Below are positions 36,635 through 45,023 of a DNA stretch of 64,000 nt, piece by piece; position 1 is the first letter of the stretch; every line of letters starts with the position of its first letter. The DNA is taken from the NCBI RefSeq assembly GCF_024199795.1, contig NZ_JANADK010000001.1:8432001-8496000 (forward strand). The letters are read 5' to 3'. The notes below the pieces were generated by a model. It saw nothing but the letters and a program-made list of their open reading frames with translations. It was not told where the DNA came from and did no database searches. The stretch is from Bradyrhizobium sp. CCGB01 (GTDB taxonomy: Bacteria > Pseudomonadota > Alphaproteobacteria > Rhizobiales > Xanthobacteraceae). Made by a program: the position numbers and the translations under genes.

Positions 36635-37672
36635 ATCGGCGGCCGCCTGCGCCGGGGCGATTTGACCGATCATCGTCTCGATCTCCGTCTTCACGAGATC
36701 CGGCACCGCGTTCTGCACCATGTGGCCGAGATCGGGCAGCACGATCAGCTTTGCATTCGGCACGGTTGCGGCGAACGGGCGTGCGTGGATGTCGGTCTTC
36801 ACCGTCTTGTCGGGCTCGCCGGCAATGATCGTGACCGGCGCCGAGATCTCGCCATAGCGCGAAACCTGCGCGGCCACCGCTTCCTTCAGCGTCACCAGAT
36901 CATACGCGTTGGCGATGAACTCGCGCGGACGCAGCAGCAGCGGCGTCGCCGAGTCCTGCACGAAACCATCAGGCATGACTTGCGGCAGGAAGACGCTGCG
37001 CGCACCGGCCTCGGCAACGAAATATCCCAGCGGCAACGTGATCGTGTAGGCGAGCAGCGGCCCGATCACGGGCGTTGCGATGATCTCGTTGTAGCGGCCG
37101 ACGCCGCCGCGCCAGGGGTGGGTCACTGGCGCCAGCATGACGAGGCCGGCGACGCGGCTCGCGTGATCGAGCGCGATCCGCGCACCGAGCGCCCCGCTCC
37201 AGGAATGCACGACAAAGACCGCGCGATCGATCCCGAGCTTCTGAAGCGCCTCGTCGATCATCCGGGCCTGGATCTGCGGCGTCGAATCCTGCCGCCGCAT
37301 CCGCGTGCTCCAGCCGTGGCCGGGGCGGTCGATCAGGATGACGCGATGATCCTTGGCAAGGAGGTCGCCGAGCGGACGCCGCATCGCTTCGAGATTGGAG
37401 CTCGCGCCGTGCAGCATCACGATCGGCATGCCCGAACCACGCGGGCCGATATCGACGACGTGAAGCACCGCGCCGTCGACCTCAACCATCCGGCCCTGGG
37501 GCGGAAAGGTGCGTTGCACGGCGAGAACGCCGACCTGCGTCACCAGCGCCAGCAGAACCAGCGCGGTCACGACTGACATCACGATCATGGGGAGAATCCG
37601 GGCGATCCAGGGCACTTGGCAGTTACGCGACTTGCGGGCGTCAGTTTCGCTCCGTGAGACCGGACGCTCCAC
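36632..37672 (-). CDS. Alpha/beta hydrolase with N-terminal membrane anchor
   Basis: A 346-residue protein with a hydrophobic anchor at about 27-50 (LPMIVMSVVTALVLLALVTQVGVLAV) and a hydrolase domain in the periplasm or membrane face. Motifs: oxyanion LHGASSN (88-94), IDRPGHGWS (114-122), nucleophile elbow VHSWSG (S157; the usual leading Gly is Val), late acid in EPDKTV and GHMVQ with the catalytic His. Substrate unknown. The true start may be an internal Met at residue 29 or 32. Its stop codon is supplied by the end of repeat family D. Confidence 0.85.
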   Translation of the reverse strand: MERPVSRSETDARKSRNCQVPWIARILPMIVMSVVTALVLLALVTQVGVLAVQRTFPPQGRMVEVDGAVLHVVDIGPRGSGMPIVMLHGASSNLEAMRRPLGDLLAKDHRVILIDRPGHGWSTRMRRQDSTPQIQARMIDEALQKLGIDRAVFVVHSWSGALGARIALDHASRVAGLVMLAPVTHPWRGGVGRYNEIIATPVIGPLLAYTITLPLGYFVAEAGARSVFLPQVMPDGFVQDSATPLLLRPREFIANAYDLVTLKEAVAAQVSRYGEISAPVTIIAGEPDKTVKTDIHARPFAATVPNAKLIVLPDLGHMVQNAVPDLVKTEIETMIGQIAPAQAAAD

Positions 37673-37915
37673 CTGAAATGTGGGGCTGTGGATATGTGCA
37701 CAATTCCCGCAAGAGAAAACGCAATGAAATCAATTACATTCCCGACAGCGCGCAAGCCTCGGGCCAGCTTCATGCAGTCGTCATCGCGGTTTCCATATAA
37801 TCGCCACGGTCGGTTCCGCCATCTAGGCGCAGGTAGGCGCCGATCCTCCTTGCGACCCCTAGGGGATGCGGGAAAGGCCGGCAGGATTTGTCCTGATTTG
37901 AACCGGAGAATTTCG

Positions 37916-38098
37916 ATGAGCTTCAGATCCAACGACACTGCGATCGACGAGATCGTGGCAAGCTGCAACGGTGACCTGCGCGGTGCCGTGCGGGCACTGC
38001 TCCTGATTAATGAGCATCTCGAGACGGAGCTTGCAAAGGCCTACGCCGCGGCCGCCGACCGCAGCCTTATCGAGCGCGGCGGCAGCGCCCTGCACTAG
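37916..38098 (+). CDS. Small conserved protein of unknown function
   Basis: A 60-residue protein: MSFRSNDTAIDEIVASCNGDLRGAVRALLLINEHLETELAKAYAAAADRSL and a short tail. It is nearly all helical, with a heptad-like Leu pattern around 26-44. GGAGAA stands eight bases before the ATG; an upstream extension of 76 codons lacks a ribosome-binding site and looks non-coding. I recall bradyrhizobial homologues of the same length but no function. Confidence 0.75.
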   Translation: MSFRSNDTAIDEIVASCNGDLRGAVRALLLINEHLETELAKAYAAAADRSLIERGGSALH

Positions 38099-38105
38099 GT
38101 GCAGG

Positions 38106-38366
38106 CTAGTTCGTTCCGTCCTCGTCCTTTTCCTCGTCGGGCGTGACCGCGGGGCAGGCGCGGATGGTCGAACGGGCAAGCTTGGCATCGGCCCTGGACC
38201 TGTAGGGACCGTCGCCAAACCAGATGTCGCCGATGATCACGGGATTGCTGGTGACGATGTTGCATTTGCCGGTGGCGCGATTGCCGACCACCCAGAACAA
38301 TCCGTCGGCGAGGCTCGCCGTGCCCGACGCGAGCAGCAAGCTACCCGCAAAGATCAAACGCTTCAT
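38106..38366 (-). CDS. Small exported protein of unknown function
   Basis: An 86-residue protein with a clear signal peptide (MKRLIFAGSLLLASGTASLAD). The mature part, about 65 residues, contains GLFWVVGNRATGKCNIVTSNPVI, WFGDGPYRSRADAKLARSTIRACP and an acidic tail; its two cysteines may form a disulfide. AGGAGCG precedes the ATG. Convergent with the 60-residue gene, seven bases apart. No recognised domain. Confidence 0.75.
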   Translation of the reverse strand: MKRLIFAGSLLLASGTASLADGLFWVVGNRATGKCNIVTSNPVIIGDIWFGDGPYRSRADAKLARSTIRACPAVTPDEEKDEDGTN

Positions 38367-38491
38367 GGCTTTCGCTCCTGCCATGCAGGTAGGCCTGCGC
38401 GCGCGTCGACAATAGCCCTCAAGATGCCGCGTCTCCGATCTTGGTTAATCCGAAGACGCCGCATTCACTCAAGAATTGATCGAGTTCTAGG

Positions 38492-39133
38492 CTAGATGTC
38501 GCGTCCCTCGACCTTCTCGGTCAGCGCCTTGACCTGGTCGGGGATCTTCTCGAGGTGCGGATTGACGGCGAGCGCCTTGCGGTAGGCCTCGAGCGCACGC
38601 TTCTCGTCGCCGACCTCCTGCATGATCATGCCGAGACCTGCGAGCGCGCCGAAATGGCGGGGCTCCCGGATCAGCACCTCGCGGATGTCCGCCAGCGAGC
38701 GAGCGTAATCATTCTGCATGTAGTAGAGCGTGGCGCGCCGGTTCCAGGCCTCGATGTAATCGGGCCTGAGCTTGATGACCGAATCCAGCAGCTTGATCGC
38801 GATGTCGATCTTCTGCGCGTCGACCGCAGTCTTGGCCCGCGACATCAGCAGCGAAGCGGTATCGCTCGGGGTCTGGATCCAGATCGCCCAGATCCGCGCC
38901 TCGACATGCTTGGCACTGGCCTCGTCGGGCGCCGCCTTCAGCGCGCCGAACAGGAAATCGAGATTCTTGCTGCGGTCGACCTTGGGCAGTTTGGCCGGCG
39001 CCTCGGGAAGCTTCTTCTGTTGCTTGCCGGGCGGGGCCGGCGGATCAGCCTGCGCCAGCGCCGGACCGAGGCCGGCGGCTCCCAGAACGAGGGCCAGACA
39101 CAGGGTGCGCGCGAAAGGGAATCTCACTACCAT
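38492..39133 (-). CDS. Exported tetratricopeptide-repeat protein
   Basis: A 213-residue protein. The signal peptide ends GPALAQAD near residue 29, followed by a Pro/Lys spacer. Residues 95-205 hold three TPR-like units, seen best in IDIAIKLLDSVIKLRPDYIEAWNRRATLYYMQNDYARSLADIREVLIREPRHFGALAGLGMIMQEVGDEKRALEAYRKALAVNPH. TPR domains bind partner proteins; a periplasmic envelope-assembly role is a reasonable guess. An in-frame TTG two codons upstream could also start it. Confidence 0.82.
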   Translation of the reverse strand: MVVRFPFARTLCLALVLGAAGLGPALAQADPPAPPGKQQKKLPEAPAKLPKVDRSKNLDFLFGALKAAPDEASAKHVEARIWAIWIQTPSDTASLLMSRAKTAVDAQKIDIAIKLLDSVIKLRPDYIEAWNRRATLYYMQNDYARSLADIREVLIREPRHFGALAGLGMIMQEVGDEKRALEAYRKALAVNPHLEKIPDQVKALTEKVEGRDI

Positions 39134-39258
39134 GGACAAAGTCTAAACGCGCAAAGCCGCCCTTGCAAAGCAAAGGCGGCGTCAAACTCGTGTGAGAACG
39201 TGGTCTTGCGGGGCGCGCGAAGAGGCGACCGCGAGGGCGATATCAGCCTTTAAGCTGA

Positions 39259-39384
39259 TTAGCCCTGGCGAGCCTTGAAGCGGCGCTGCACCTTGTTGAT
39301 CACGTAGACCCGGCCCTTGCGGCGGACCAGGCGGTTGGCGCGATGGCGACCGCGCAGCGATTTCAGCGAGTTACGGACCTTCAT
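39259..39384 (-). CDS. rpmJ: Ribosomal protein L36, cysteine-free type
   Basis: A 41-residue protein: [20 protein letters not shown] followed by [21 protein letters not shown]. It aligns with the YkgO-type L36 of alphaproteobacteria. The zinc-binding CxxC...C...H set of the other L36 form is missing, so it does not need zinc. L36 sits in the large ribosomal subunit near helices 89-91 of 23S rRNA. It stands alone, away from ribosomal operons. The only histidine left is at residue 14. Confidence 0.95.
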   Translation of the reverse strand: MKVRNSLKSLRGRHRANRLVRRKGRVYVINKVQRRFKARQG

Positions 39385-39725
39385 GGCAGAATCCTGAACG
39401 TTCGAAAGGCCGTGTTCGGCACTACCGTTTCGGCACGCGCGAATGTGGCAAAATGAGATATTTCCCGCTGGCGGACGACCGCCCGGGACGGGCCGGTTCT
39501 TAAGGCATGGGGGGACCGGATGTCAATGTTAACTGCCCTGTTCCGCCCCAGCAAATTCTTGAAAACAACCCCATGCACAGTAGAAGCGGCCGGATCGGCC
39601 CAATCTGTCCAAGGGCGGCCACGCACAGCGAAGAACTTTTGCAGGCTGCGGTTTCGGCTCCAACGACGCCTTGCCAAATTCGTTATATGATATAATCAAT
39701 TTGGCAACCCGTCGGGAGGAAACCA
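39385..39725. other. Divergent promoter region between rpmJ and the amidohydrolase gene
   Basis: About 340 bases with the rpmJ promoter on the left and a 37-base palindrome on the right (39671-39707). Between these I see no coding sequence. Confidence 0.5.
39671..39707. promoter_or_regulatory. 37-base operator-like palindrome upstream of the amidohydrolase gene
   Basis: TTGCCAAATT ... AATTTGGCAA are perfect ten-base arms; inside, TTATAT-G-ATATAA continues the dyad, so 16 of 18 positions on each side match. TATAAT (39691-39696) inside the dyad may be a -10 element. It lies 18 bases before the ATG, so a bound regulator would block transcription. It is an island of A/T in G+C-rich sequence. Confidence 0.75.
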
Positions 39726-40610
39726 ATGCCGAAGCTGAAGCTGCCCAACATCGACGACGTCGTCGCCATCGACATCCACACCCACGCCGAGGAGCCCTGC
39801 GGTTGTCACGCCGACGATGGCTATGACGATTTCCAGGCGCAGATGGCGGAATACTTCAAGTCGCCGAACAAGCATCCGCCGACGGTGCCGGAGACTGCGG
39901 CCTACTACCGCTCCAAGAACATCGCCGCGGTGATCTTCCCGGTCGACGCCGAGCGCGAGACCGGCTTCCGCCGCTACAACAATTACGAGATGATCGAGGC
40001 CGCCTCCGACCATCTCGACGTCCTCATCCCCTTCGTCTCGATCGACCCGCACAAGGGCAAGCTCGGCGCGCGCGAGGCGCGCAAGCTGATCGAGGAATAC
40101 GGCGTGCGCGGCTTCAAATTCCACCCGACCATGCAGGGCTTCTACGCCAACGACCGCATGGCCTATCCGCTCTACGAAGAGATCAACAATGGCGGCGCGA
40201 TCGCGCTGTTCCACACCGGCCAGACCGGCGTCGGCTCGGGCATGCCCGGCGGCATGGGGATGCGGCTGAAATATTCCAACCCGATGTACATGGACGATGT
40301 CGCGGCTGACTTCCCCGACCTCAAGATCATCCTCGCCCATCCCTCCTTCCCATGGCAGGAAGAAGCGCTGTCGGTCGCGACCCACAAGCCGAACGTCTAT
40401 ATCGACCTGTCCGGCTGGTCGCCGAAATATTTCCCGCCGATCCTGGTGCGCTACATCAACTCGATCCTTCAGGACAAGATGCTGTTCGGCTCGGACTGGC
40501 CGGTGATCACGCCGGACCGCTGGCTGTCGGACTTCGCCAAGATCGACATCCGCGACGAGATCCGGCCGAAGGTGCTGAAGGCCAACGCGCGCAAGATTCT
40601 GGGGATCTAG
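39726..40610 (+). CDS. Amidohydrolase family 2 (ACMSD-like) metal-dependent hydrolase/decarboxylase
   Basis: A 294-residue TIM-barrel enzyme. Metal ligands: DIHTH (H18, H20) at the end of strand 1, KFHPTMQ, LFHTGQTG, AHPSFP and the late SDWP Asp. The family covers ACMSD, hydroxybenzoate decarboxylases and ring-cleavage or acyl-CoA hydrolases in aromatic degradation; the exact substrate cannot be assigned. The insertion CGCHADDGYDDF after strand 1 is unusual and adds two cysteines. GGGAGGA precedes the ATG. The gene is probably controlled through the palindrome just upstream and seems to be a single-gene unit. Confidence 0.88.
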   Translation: MPKLKLPNIDDVVAIDIHTHAEEPCGCHADDGYDDFQAQMAEYFKSPNKHPPTVPETAAYYRSKNIAAVIFPVDAERETGFRRYNNYEMIEAASDHLDVLIPFVSIDPHKGKLGAREARKLIEEYGVRGFKFHPTMQGFYANDRMAYPLYEEINNGGAIALFHTGQTGVGSGMPGGMGMRLKYSNPMYMDDVAADFPDLKIILAHPSFPWQEEALSVATHKPNVYIDLSGWSPKYFPPILVRYINSILQDKMLFGSDWPVITPDRWLSDFAKIDIRDEIRPKVLKANARKILGI

Positions 40611-40667
40611 GCGCGTCCTCATGGATTGACGGGCGCCCGCGATTGGGGCGCCCGCTCACCGCAGATT

Positions 40668-42368
40668 CTACTTGCCAGCTTGCGACTGCATGGCCTTTTC
40701 GATCTGCTCCTTGACCGCCTCCAGGTTGAAGCTCGCCCCCTTCTGCATCGGCGGGAACTCGATCGCCGTCTGGGCGAGCTTGCCGACCTCCTGCTGCACG
40801 AACTGGAATCGCCAGAACTCGAAGACAAACCAGTTGTAGTATGCCAGCGATCCCTTATCGCCACTTGGGATGCCGGTGCGCTCGAACGGATCAAGCCGAA
40901 TGTTGGTGAGGATCGGCCAATCAACCTTGACCGTGCCTCCCAACCAGCCGCTCGGCTGATCGGTGAAGCGATATTTGAAGTCGTCGATGCGCACCGCGCT
41001 CAGTGTGCCCTCAGTGAAATAGAAGACCGAGTGGCGGGCAGACGGGCCTTTCCCGGTAATCAGGTCCATCTGGTTGTACCCGTCGAGGTAGACCTTGTAG
41101 GTCTTGTCGCCGAGCTGCTTTCCCTTCCTCAACTCTTCGGCGATATTTGGATTGCCCGCGGCGGCGACGAAGGTCGGGAACCAGTCGAGTCCGGAGATAA
41201 TGCCGTTCTCGACCTTTCCCGCCGGCACTTTGCCCGGCCAGCGGATCATGCAGGGCACGCGGAAGCCGCCTTCCAGCGCCGTTCCCTTGCCGCCCGCAAA
41301 CGGCGTCTGTCCGCCATCCGGCCAGGTGAAGTTTTCCGCGCCGTTGTCGGTTGTGAACGCGACGATCGTGTTGTCGTCGAAGCCCTCGTCCTTGAGCTTC
41401 TTCATGACGGCGCCGACGATGTCGTCGAGCTGGGCAAACCCGCCCTCTGAGACAGACCAGCCGTTCTCGGAGTTGCGCATGTTCTCGTATTTTTCCGAGA
41501 GGTGGGTCACGACGTGCATGCGCGTCGGGTTGAGCCAGACGAAGAACGGCTTGTTGTCCCGCTTCGCCTTGTCGATGAAGTCGAACGTGATCTTCAGAAT
41601 CTCGTCGTCAACCGTCTCCATCCGCTTGGGGTAAAGCGGTCCGGAGTCCTCGATCTTTTGCTTGCCGATCTTGCCCCAGCGCGTCTGCACTGTCGGATCG
41701 TCGACGTTGGTCGCCCATGAATGAACCATGTTGCGCGGACCGACGGTGGCCAGCAGCGATTGCGGGTAATTGCGGTGGGCCGGATCCTCCATGGCATCGA
41801 GGTGATAGAGGTAGCCAAAGAACTCGTCGAAGCCGTGCACGGTCGGCAGGAATTCGTTGAGGTCGCCAAGGTGGTTCTTGCCGAACTGCCCCGTGGTGTA
41901 CCCCATGGATTTCAGCGCTGTCGCGATGGTCGGCGCTTGCGCCGGCATGCCGATCGGGGAGCCTGCCTGGCCGACAGTGGTAAGGCCCGTGCGGATCGGT
42001 AACTCGCCGGTGATGAAGTTGGCGCGGCCCGCCGTGCAGCTTGCCTCTGCGTAGTAGTCGGTGAAGCGCATTCCCTCCGCGGCGAGCTTGTCGAGGTTTG
42101 GCGTCCGGCTCGCCATGATGCCCTGATGGTAGGCACCAATGTTGAACCAGCCAATGTCATCACCCATGATGAAGACGATGTTCGGCCGCTGGCCGGCCGG
42201 CGCAGTTGGTTGTTGCTGCGCTTGCGCCGGGATTGTCAGTCCCACAGCCGTGAGCGCGGAAGCGGCGACGAGAGAAGTACCGCTCAATAGCAGATCCCGG
42301 CGTTTCAGTCCTGCCTTGGCCGGCTCGATGCAGGTCTCAGGGTTTTTCGAAACCTTATCATTACTCAT
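40668..42368 (-). CDS. Arylsulfatase, Tat-exported
   Basis: A 566-residue type I sulfatase hydrolysing sulfate esters. A twin-arginine leader begins the protein (LKRRDLLLSGTSLVAASALTAVG, RR at 23-24, cleavage near AQAQ). Catalytic motif CTAGR at 111-115 fits the C-x-A/P-x-R rule, so Cys111 must be converted to formylglycine. Calcium ligands include D70-D71 in FIMGDDIG and the late DNGAE; FGKNHLG supplies Lys/His. No formylglycine-generating enzyme is in the window. Folding and maturation before Tat export would fit. It likely scavenges sulfur. Start chosen next to GAGGG. Confidence 0.93.
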   Translation of the reverse strand: MSNDKVSKNPETCIEPAKAGLKRRDLLLSGTSLVAASALTAVGLTIPAQAQQQPTAPAGQRPNIVFIMGDDIGWFNIGAYHQGIMASRTPNLDKLAAEGMRFTDYYAEASCTAGRANFITGELPIRTGLTTVGQAGSPIGMPAQAPTIATALKSMGYTTGQFGKNHLGDLNEFLPTVHGFDEFFGYLYHLDAMEDPAHRNYPQSLLATVGPRNMVHSWATNVDDPTVQTRWGKIGKQKIEDSGPLYPKRMETVDDEILKITFDFIDKAKRDNKPFFVWLNPTRMHVVTHLSEKYENMRNSENGWSVSEGGFAQLDDIVGAVMKKLKDEGFDDNTIVAFTTDNGAENFTWPDGGQTPFAGGKGTALEGGFRVPCMIRWPGKVPAGKVENGIISGLDWFPTFVAAAGNPNIAEELRKGKQLGDKTYKVYLDGYNQMDLITGKGPSARHSVFYFTEGTLSAVRIDDFKYRFTDQPSGWLGGTVKVDWPILTNIRLDPFERTGIPSGDKGSLAYYNWFVFEFWRFQFVQQEVGKLAQTAIEFPPMQKGASFNLEAVKEQIEKAMQSQAGK

Positions 42369-42640
42369 GACGCGACCCTCTGCCTCGTGATGCCCTCGCA
42401 ACCGGCACAGAGCGGCGCACTTCCGGCTTGATCTAGATCAAGGGATGTCCGAATAGGCTCAGGGCCTGCAATGCTCTGGTCACGCAGGTATTTTCTGCAT
42501 AAGCCCAAAAGCCGACGCCGCGCCCCATGAGCGCCCCCCTCGCCGGCGGAACGGCGCCCGATGCGAGTTTCCTTGTTGGATCGATGTCGCGGCGCCTTAT
42601 ATAGTCCGTGCGCCCGCAACGATCCCGGAGGACCGGTCAA

Positions 42641-43372
42641 TTGAGCATCAAGGCCGTCGTCTTCGACGCTTACGGAACGCTGTACGATATCCAGTCGGTC
42701 GCGGAGATTACCGAGGACGCGTTTCCGGGTTACGGCGAGATCATCACGCAAATCTGGCGGATCAAGCAGCTCGAATACACCTGGTTGCGCTCGCTGATGC
42801 GGCGCTACCAGGATTTCGCGGCCGTCACGCGCGACTCGCTCGCCTATACGCTGCGCCTGCTCGGCCTCGCCTATGAGGGTGAGGCATTCGAGCGCGTGAT
42901 CGAAAAATATCTGCACCTTGACCTCTATCCGGATGCGGCGGCAACACTCGCGGCCTTGAGGCCGCGCAAGCTCGCGATCCTCTCCAATGGCAGTCCGGAC
43001 ATGCTGAACGCACTCGTGCGCAACTCCGGTCTCGACCGCCTGCTCGACGCCACCATCAGCGTCGATGCGAAGAAGATCTTCAAACCGAGCCCGGAAGCCT
43101 ATGAGCTGATCGGCGAGGCGCTCGGCACCAAGCCGGATGAGGTGCTGTTCGTCTCCTCCAATCCCTGGGACGTCGCGGGCGCAAAGTCGTTCGGGCTGAA
43201 CGTCGCCTGGATCGAACGGGTGACGCCCGAGGCGATGGCGCTGGCTTGCGTCGAGAACGAACTCGTGGCACCGCTGACGATGTTCAAGGCGATCCGCACC
43301 CAGATGGACGAGCTCGGGTTTGCGCCGGACCATCGCGTCCGCGCGCTCTCCGAGCTTCCAGGGATCGCATAA
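42641..43372 (+). CDS. Type II haloacid dehalogenase
   Basis: A 243-residue HAD-superfamily enzyme that removes halide from L-2-haloacids such as 2-chloropropionate by a nucleophilic Asp. Motifs: VVFDAYGTLYD (nucleophile D9), LSNGSPDML, KIFKPSPEAYE with the catalytic Lys, and VSSNPWDVAGAKSFGL near the C-terminus, characteristic of the dehalogenase branch. A TTG start with GGAGG nine bases before is preferred; a GTG 33 bases upstream gives an Arg-rich, atypical N-terminus. A phosphatase relative is the main alternative. Confidence 0.88.
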   Translation: MSIKAVVFDAYGTLYDIQSVAEITEDAFPGYGEIITQIWRIKQLEYTWLRSLMRRYQDFAAVTRDSLAYTLRLLGLAYEGEAFERVIEKYLHLDLYPDAAATLAALRPRKLAILSNGSPDMLNALVRNSGLDRLLDATISVDAKKIFKPSPEAYELIGEALGTKPDEVLFVSSNPWDVAGAKSFGLNVAWIERVTPEAMALACVENELVAPLTMFKAIRTQMDELGFAPDHRVRALSELPGIA

Positions 43373-43412
43373 GCATCGCCGCCCGCCCACAAATCTGAAT
43401 GAGCCGCCTGGA

Positions 43413-43880
43413 ATGAGCCTGGAATCCGTTCGCGCCTTCTTCGCCGAGAAAGCCCCCGACATATCAGTGATTGAATCGCCGATCAGCTCGGCCACGGTGC
43501 CGCTGGCCGCCGAGGCCTATGGCGTCGAGCCCGGCCGGATCGCCAAGACGCTGTCACTGCGGATCGGCGAGCGCGTGATCCTGATCGTCGCTGCCGGCAC
43601 CTCGCGCATGGACAACAAGAAGGTGAAGGCGCAGTTCGGCGGCAAGCCGAAGATGCTGGGGCTGGAGGAGGTTGCCGGGATCACGGGTCACGAGGTCGGC
43701 GGCGTCTGCCCGTTCGGGCTGAAATCACCACTGCCGATCTACTGCGATGTGTCGCTGAAAGCCTTCGACGTGGTGGTACCGGCCGCAGGCTCGACGCACA
43801 GCGCGGTGCGCATCACGCCGGAGCGGATGGCGGAGCTGACCGCGGCTGAATGGGTCGATGTCTGCGAGCACAGACCCTAA
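43413..43880 (+). CDS. YbaK/EbsC-type aminoacyl-tRNA deacylase-like protein
   Basis: A 155-residue INS/YbaK-domain protein; such proteins hydrolyse mischarged tRNAs such as Cys-tRNA(Pro) or Ala-tRNA(Pro) in trans. Seen here: TVPLAAEAYGVEPGRIAKTLSLRI, an internal KKVKAQFGGKPKML with the conserved basic residues, EEVAGITGHEVGGVCPFGL and PIYCDVSLKAFDVVVPAAGSTHSAVRITPERM. The GxxPF/GGVCPFG loop is a family marker. The ribosome-binding site is weak. It follows the dehalogenase gene by 40 bases and may be co-transcribed. Confidence 0.9.
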   Translation: MSLESVRAFFAEKAPDISVIESPISSATVPLAAEAYGVEPGRIAKTLSLRIGERVILIVAAGTSRMDNKKVKAQFGGKPKMLGLEEVAGITGHEVGGVCPFGLKSPLPIYCDVSLKAFDVVVPAAGSTHSAVRITPERMAELTAAEWVDVCEHRP

Positions 43881-44125
43881 GGCGGCTAGGCGGGCGAGGC
43901 AAGCGCCGAGCAGCGTCCGGATTACCTCAGACAGATGATGTCGTGACGGCTGGTGTGCTGTTCGGCAAATGGCCGGAGGATGACCTCACGCCAAGTCGTT
44001 TTCGGCACTTGGCTGACTGCAAGTCGTTGCACGGTTATGACGGTTTCGGCACCGGACGACCGGTCGTTGAACCGCGATGGCGCCAGACGCGATGGCTGGT
44101 GCATTTACCGGTCAAGGACGCTACC

Positions 44126-44965
44126 ATGGGGACCATGACCGACGACAAGGTGAAACGACGACTGACCACCGTGCTGTGCGCTGACGTGTACGGCTATTCT
44201 CGTCTCATGGAAGCAGACGAGACCGGAACGCTGGAGACGCTCCGCCGCTACCGCACGGCCATTGCGCGACTGGTCGAGCGCCATGACGGCCGCATCGTGA
44301 ATACCTGGGGCGATGCCGTGATCGCCGAGTTCACCAGCGTCGTCGAGGCCGTGCAATGCGCGGTCGAGATTCAGCAGGAAATCTCCAATCAGGGTTCGGG
44401 CGCGTCTCAGGCGAACCCGATGCAGTTTCGCATCGGCATCAACCTCGGTGACGTCATGGTGGACGGCACCGACATCTATGGCGACGGCGTCAATATCGCA
44501 TCGCGCCTGCAAGAGCTCGCTGAACCCGGCGGCGTCGTGATCTCGAGCTCCGTCTACGATCAGGTGCACAACAAATTATCCGTTGGCTTCGACTGCCTTG
44601 GCCAGCGCCCGATGAAGAACATTGCTCCACTGACCAGTTATCGGCTGACGCTGGGCGGCCGAACCGCCGCGCCGGAAAGCTTCCCGCTCGAAGAAAGCGC
44701 CGCTCCCTCAGAGAGATCGCGTGCTGCGCGGATCGAAGACAGGCGCGCGCCATCCTCGTCGACGAATGTCGTCTCGGATTGGCTCACAAAGCTGCCCCGC
44801 CCGGTGGCAGCGGCCCTCACGGTGTCGGCCTTCCTGATTCTGATCAATCTTTTCACTGGCCATAAGATCTGGTTCCATTGGCCGGTCGCAGCCATTCTCT
44901 TCGCTGTCGTCCTGCGGATGGTGCTTGGACATCGACCGGAATCGGACCGCGAGGGCCAGCGTTGA
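44126..44965 (+). CDS. Class III adenylate/guanylate cyclase with C-terminal membrane tail
   Basis: A 279-residue protein. The catalytic domain (1-185) has metal-binding LCADVYGYSRLM (D20) and TWGDAVIAEF (D63), INLGDVMVDG, and the transition-state pair in GDGVNIASRLQ (N123, R127). After a disordered linker, two hydrophobic helices lie at about 212-230 and 236-254. Many bradyrhizobial cyclases carry TPR or sensor domains; here only a small two-helix tail remains. The ATG used follows AAGGAC; another ATG three codons on is also possible. No effector or phosphodiesterase is nearby. Confidence 0.88.
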   Translation: MGTMTDDKVKRRLTTVLCADVYGYSRLMEADETGTLETLRRYRTAIARLVERHDGRIVNTWGDAVIAEFTSVVEAVQCAVEIQQEISNQGSGASQANPMQFRIGINLGDVMVDGTDIYGDGVNIASRLQELAEPGGVVISSSVYDQVHNKLSVGFDCLGQRPMKNIAPLTSYRLTLGGRTAAPESFPLEESAAPSERSRAARIEDRRAPSSSTNVVSDWLTKLPRPVAAALTVSAFLILINLFTGHKIWFHWPVAAILFAVVLRMVLGHRPESDREGQR

Positions 44966-45023
44966 ACGAGGCGGCACGACCGCATCTTCGCTCCTGACGC
45001 TGCGTACCATGCTCTAGGTAGCG

